This document shows, piece after piece, positions 4,892 to 6,645 of a stretch of 6,645 nt of DNA. Numbering within the stretch: position 1 is the stretch's first letter; each line of letters opens with the position of its first letter. Source of the stretch: an uncultured Ruminococcus sp. (GTDB taxonomy: Bacteria > Bacillota > Clostridia > Oscillospirales > Ruminococcaceae). Both the position numbers and the translations under genes were made by a program. Location of the stretch: NCBI GenBank assembly GCA_946183385.1, contig CAMHBN010000101.1, forward strand, positions 1 to 6,645, read 5' to 3'. The notes under the pieces were generated by a model. That model searched no databases, was not told the origin of the DNA, and saw only the letters and a program-made list of their open reading frames with translations.

Positions 4892-6445
4892 ATGGAATTC
4901 AGACTGAACAGAGAAGCCGTTCCCGCCGAGGAGGTCATCTACAGCGGCGTGCAGGAACAGGGCATCGAGCTCGACTACATACTCCCCGACTACTACCCCG
5001 ACATCGTGAGGCTCGTGCGGTGCGACGTGATACCCGTGGTATCCGACTGGTCGGTGAGCGGCGACCGCCTCACCTACGAGCTCAGGTGCGAGATACGCCT
5101 GCTCTACTGCGGCGAGGACGGCTCGGAGCTGAGGTGCGTGACGCAGAAGCAGGACTACTCGAAGACGGTTGAGCTCGGCAGGAGCGCGGACAGCCCCGAG
5201 GTGACACTCGCCGCCAAGTCCGACCACATCAACTTCCGCGCAGTGAACAAGCGCCGCCTCGACGTGAGAGGCGCGGTATCGGTGCGGATAGGCGTAAAGG
5301 GCGAGCGCTCGCAGGAGGTGGTGAGCGACGCCTTTGGTATGAATATCCAGCTGAAAAAATCCCCTGTGCGCTTTGCGGCGAATAATCTTTCCGCGGAAAA
5401 GACGGTACAGCTCTCGGAGGAGATAACTCTCACCGCCGCTCAGCCCGCCGCAGAGGACATCGTATACCGCACCTGCTCCGCGGGCGAGTGCGAGAAGAAA
5501 ATAGTGTCGGGCAAGCTTCTCGCAAAGGGCGAGATAAAGGCGGATATCCTCTACTCGTGCAGCAGCGGCGGGAGCTCCTCGCTTGAGCCGATGAGCTTCA
5601 CCCTCCCCTACAGCCAGATACTCGATATGGAGGGGCTCGACGATACCTACGAGTGCATAGTCCGCGCGGAGGTCATCTCGTGCGAGATAACTCCCGCCGC
5701 TGACAAGGACGGCGAGAACCGCATACTCAGATGCGAGCCCGAACTCCGCATCACCTGCCGCGCCGTCAAAACTGCGGACATAATGACCGCCGTTGATGCC
5801 TACTCGACCGTGTACCCCTGCGAGGTCGAATACTCTGAGATACAGGCACAGCAGCTGCCCGCCGTATACGCCGAGAGCTTCCGCCACTCGGCTAAGCTTG
5901 CGGAGGGCGACGCCGTCCCCGCGGAGATATACGCCCTGTGGTGCACGCCCAAGAACATCAACACCCGCGTCGGAGAGGACGGCAGGTCGGTGATGATAAC
6001 GGGTATGCTCACCTACTCGATGGCGGCGAAGGACAGCTCGGGCATGATGGTAATGCCCGACCGCGACGAGGCTTTCGAGGAGCAGATAGATATAGGCGAT
6101 GACCTCACGGGCGCTGAGGTCACAGCGGAGCTCGCGGGTGCAAACGTGTCATATAACATCTCGCCCGAGGGAGTCCTCACCGCAAAGGCTGACATACCGC
6201 TGAAAATAAGCGCGGGGAGCTCTGCTACGATACGCGCCGTGACGGCGATAACGGTCGATGACTCCGTAAAGAAGCAGCGCGACGGCGACTACGCGATAAA
6301 GCTCTACTTCGGCGTCGAGAACGAGGACGTCTGGGACATCGCCAAGCGCTACAGCACCGACGCCTCCGCGATAATGGAGGAGAACGACCTCACAGGCGAA
6401 AAGCTCGAAAACGGCAGAATGCTGCTTATCCCGATAAAAGAATAA
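4892..6445 (+). CDS. sipL: SipL-like spore coat morphogenesis protein (DUF3794/SPOCS repeats plus LysM)
   Basis: This 517-residue protein matches the build of SipL, the SpoIVA-interacting protein of Clostridioides difficile. SipL works in the mother cell and binds SpoIVA to attach the basal coat layer to the forespore. Three DUF3794 (SPOCS) units can be traced at about 20-125, 165-310 and 325-457; the first contains the typical L-P-D-Y-Y-P-D-I-V-R segment at 31-40. A C-terminal LysM-like domain covers about 471-515 (V-W-D-I-A-K-R-Y at 480-487, N-D-L at 498-500, closing L-L-I-P-I). In C. difficile the LysM part is the SpoIVA-binding part. There is no signal peptide or membrane helix, which fits mother-cell cytosol. 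spoIVA follows after 17 bases, so the partners look co-transcribed. The protein is rich in Cys (13). A general DUF3794-LysM protein is the alternative name, but the neighbour argues for SipL. Confidence 0.88.
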   Translation: MEFRLNREAVPAEEVIYSGVQEQGIELDYILPDYYPDIVRLVRCDVIPVVSDWSVSGDRLTYELRCEIRLLYCGEDGSELRCVTQKQDYSKTVELGRSADSPEVTLAAKSDHINFRAVNKRRLDVRGAVSVRIGVKGERSQEVVSDAFGMNIQLKKSPVRFAANNLSAEKTVQLSEEITLTAAQPAAEDIVYRTCSAGECEKKIVSGKLLAKGEIKADILYSCSSGGSSSLEPMSFTLPYSQILDMEGLDDTYECIVRAEVISCEITPAADKDGENRILRCEPELRITCRAVKTADIMTAVDAYSTVYPCEVEYSEIQAQQLPAVYAESFRHSAKLAEGDAVPAEIYALWCTPKNINTRVGEDGRSVMITGMLTYSMAAKDSSGMMVMPDRDEAFEEQIDIGDDLTGAEVTAELAGANVSYNISPEGVLTAKADIPLKISAGSSATIRAVTAITVDDSVKKQRDGDYAIKLYFGVENEDVWDIAKRYSTDASAIMEENDLTGEKLENGRMLLIPIKE

Positions 6446-6462
6446 CGACAAAGGAGCAGACT

Positions 6463-6645
6463 ATGGCTAAAGACATCTATTCAAGCATCGCCGAGCGTAC
6501 AGGCGGCGACATATATATCGGCGTTGTAGGACCTGTGCGGACAGGCAAATCCACCTTCATCAAGCGCTTTATGGAGTCGCTGGTGATACCTAACATCAGG
6601 AGCGAGTTCGTCCGCGAGCGCGCACTTGACGAGCTCCCGCAGTCG
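6463..6645 (+). CDS. spoIVA: Stage IV sporulation protein A, N-terminal part (cut by window end)
   Basis: The first 61 residues are visible. They follow the Bacillus subtilis SpoIVA N-terminus closely: I-A-E-R-T-G-G-D-I-Y at 9-18, then the Walker A motif G-P-V-R-T-G-K-S at 23-30 and T-F-I-K-R-F-M-E at 31-38, and D-E-L-P-Q-S at 56-61. SpoIVA is an ATPase that polymerises on the forespore surface using ATP hydrolysis and forms the platform for the coat. The Walker A lysine (K29) is present; in B. subtilis the second residue of this motif is Ala rather than Pro. ATG 6463 has AAGGAG six bases upstream (6451-6456). The full protein in this family is about 490 residues, so the remainder lies beyond the window. 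It sits directly behind sipL, its functional partner. Confidence 0.98.
   Translation, partial: MAKDIYSSIAERTGGDIYIGVVGPVRTGKSTFIKRFMESLVIPNIRSEFVRERALDELPQS

Noticed and set aside
4736..5887. A 383-codon open frame on the minus strand antisense to sipL
   Set aside because: It is codon-aligned with sipL and explained by the same codon bias; the DUF3794-LysM protein on the plus strand is clearly the real gene.

Overview
The window comes from an anaerobic, spore-lineage Bacillota, most likely a Ruminococcus or a close relative in the Oscillospiraceae/Ruminococcaceae. Three things point there: a near-canonical SpoIVA N-terminus, a SipL-type DUF3794/LysM protein of the clostridial kind, and a large CBM-Ig-GH9 cellulase. 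Coding regions are G+C-rich, while the one sizeable intergenic gap is A+T-rich. No RNA genes, insertion sequences, CRISPR arrays or phage genes were seen.

Layout. (1) Positions 1-1933, plus strand: a three-gene unit made of an ECF-type sigma factor, an overlapping single-pass membrane protein of DUF4179 type (its presumed anti-sigma partner), and an unrecognised 39-residue charged peptide. The unit ends in a strong intrinsic terminator. (2) Positions 1932-4667, minus strand: a 911-residue membrane-anchored GH9 cellulase that converges on the first unit, with its stop codon inside the terminator's T-tract. (3) Positions 4668-4891: a 224-base divergent control region. It holds a sigma-A-like promoter for the cellulase with symmetrical operator-like repeats over and upstream of its -35, a leftward terminator-like hairpin, and the leader of the rightward genes. 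(4) Positions 4892-6645, plus strand: sipL followed 17 bases later by spoIVA, which is cut by the window end.

How the genes work together. The first unit reads as an extracytoplasmic signalling module whose signal and targets are not visible here. The cellulase has a signal peptide, a cellulose-binding-type module, an Ig-like module, a GH9 catalytic domain with its active-site signatures intact, then a linker, one membrane helix and a basic tail. It should therefore be displayed on the cell surface without a dockerin or sortase signal. SipL and SpoIVA are known partners in Clostridioides difficile, where SipL binds SpoIVA to attach the spore coat at the outer forespore membrane. Their adjacency here suggests co-expression of the complex.

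The strongest points for follow-up are the tail-anchored GH9 with its repeat-rich promoter, the sipL-spoIVA gene pair, and the small peptide behind the sigma/anti-sigma pair. Nothing in the window amounts to a clearly new multi-gene system.
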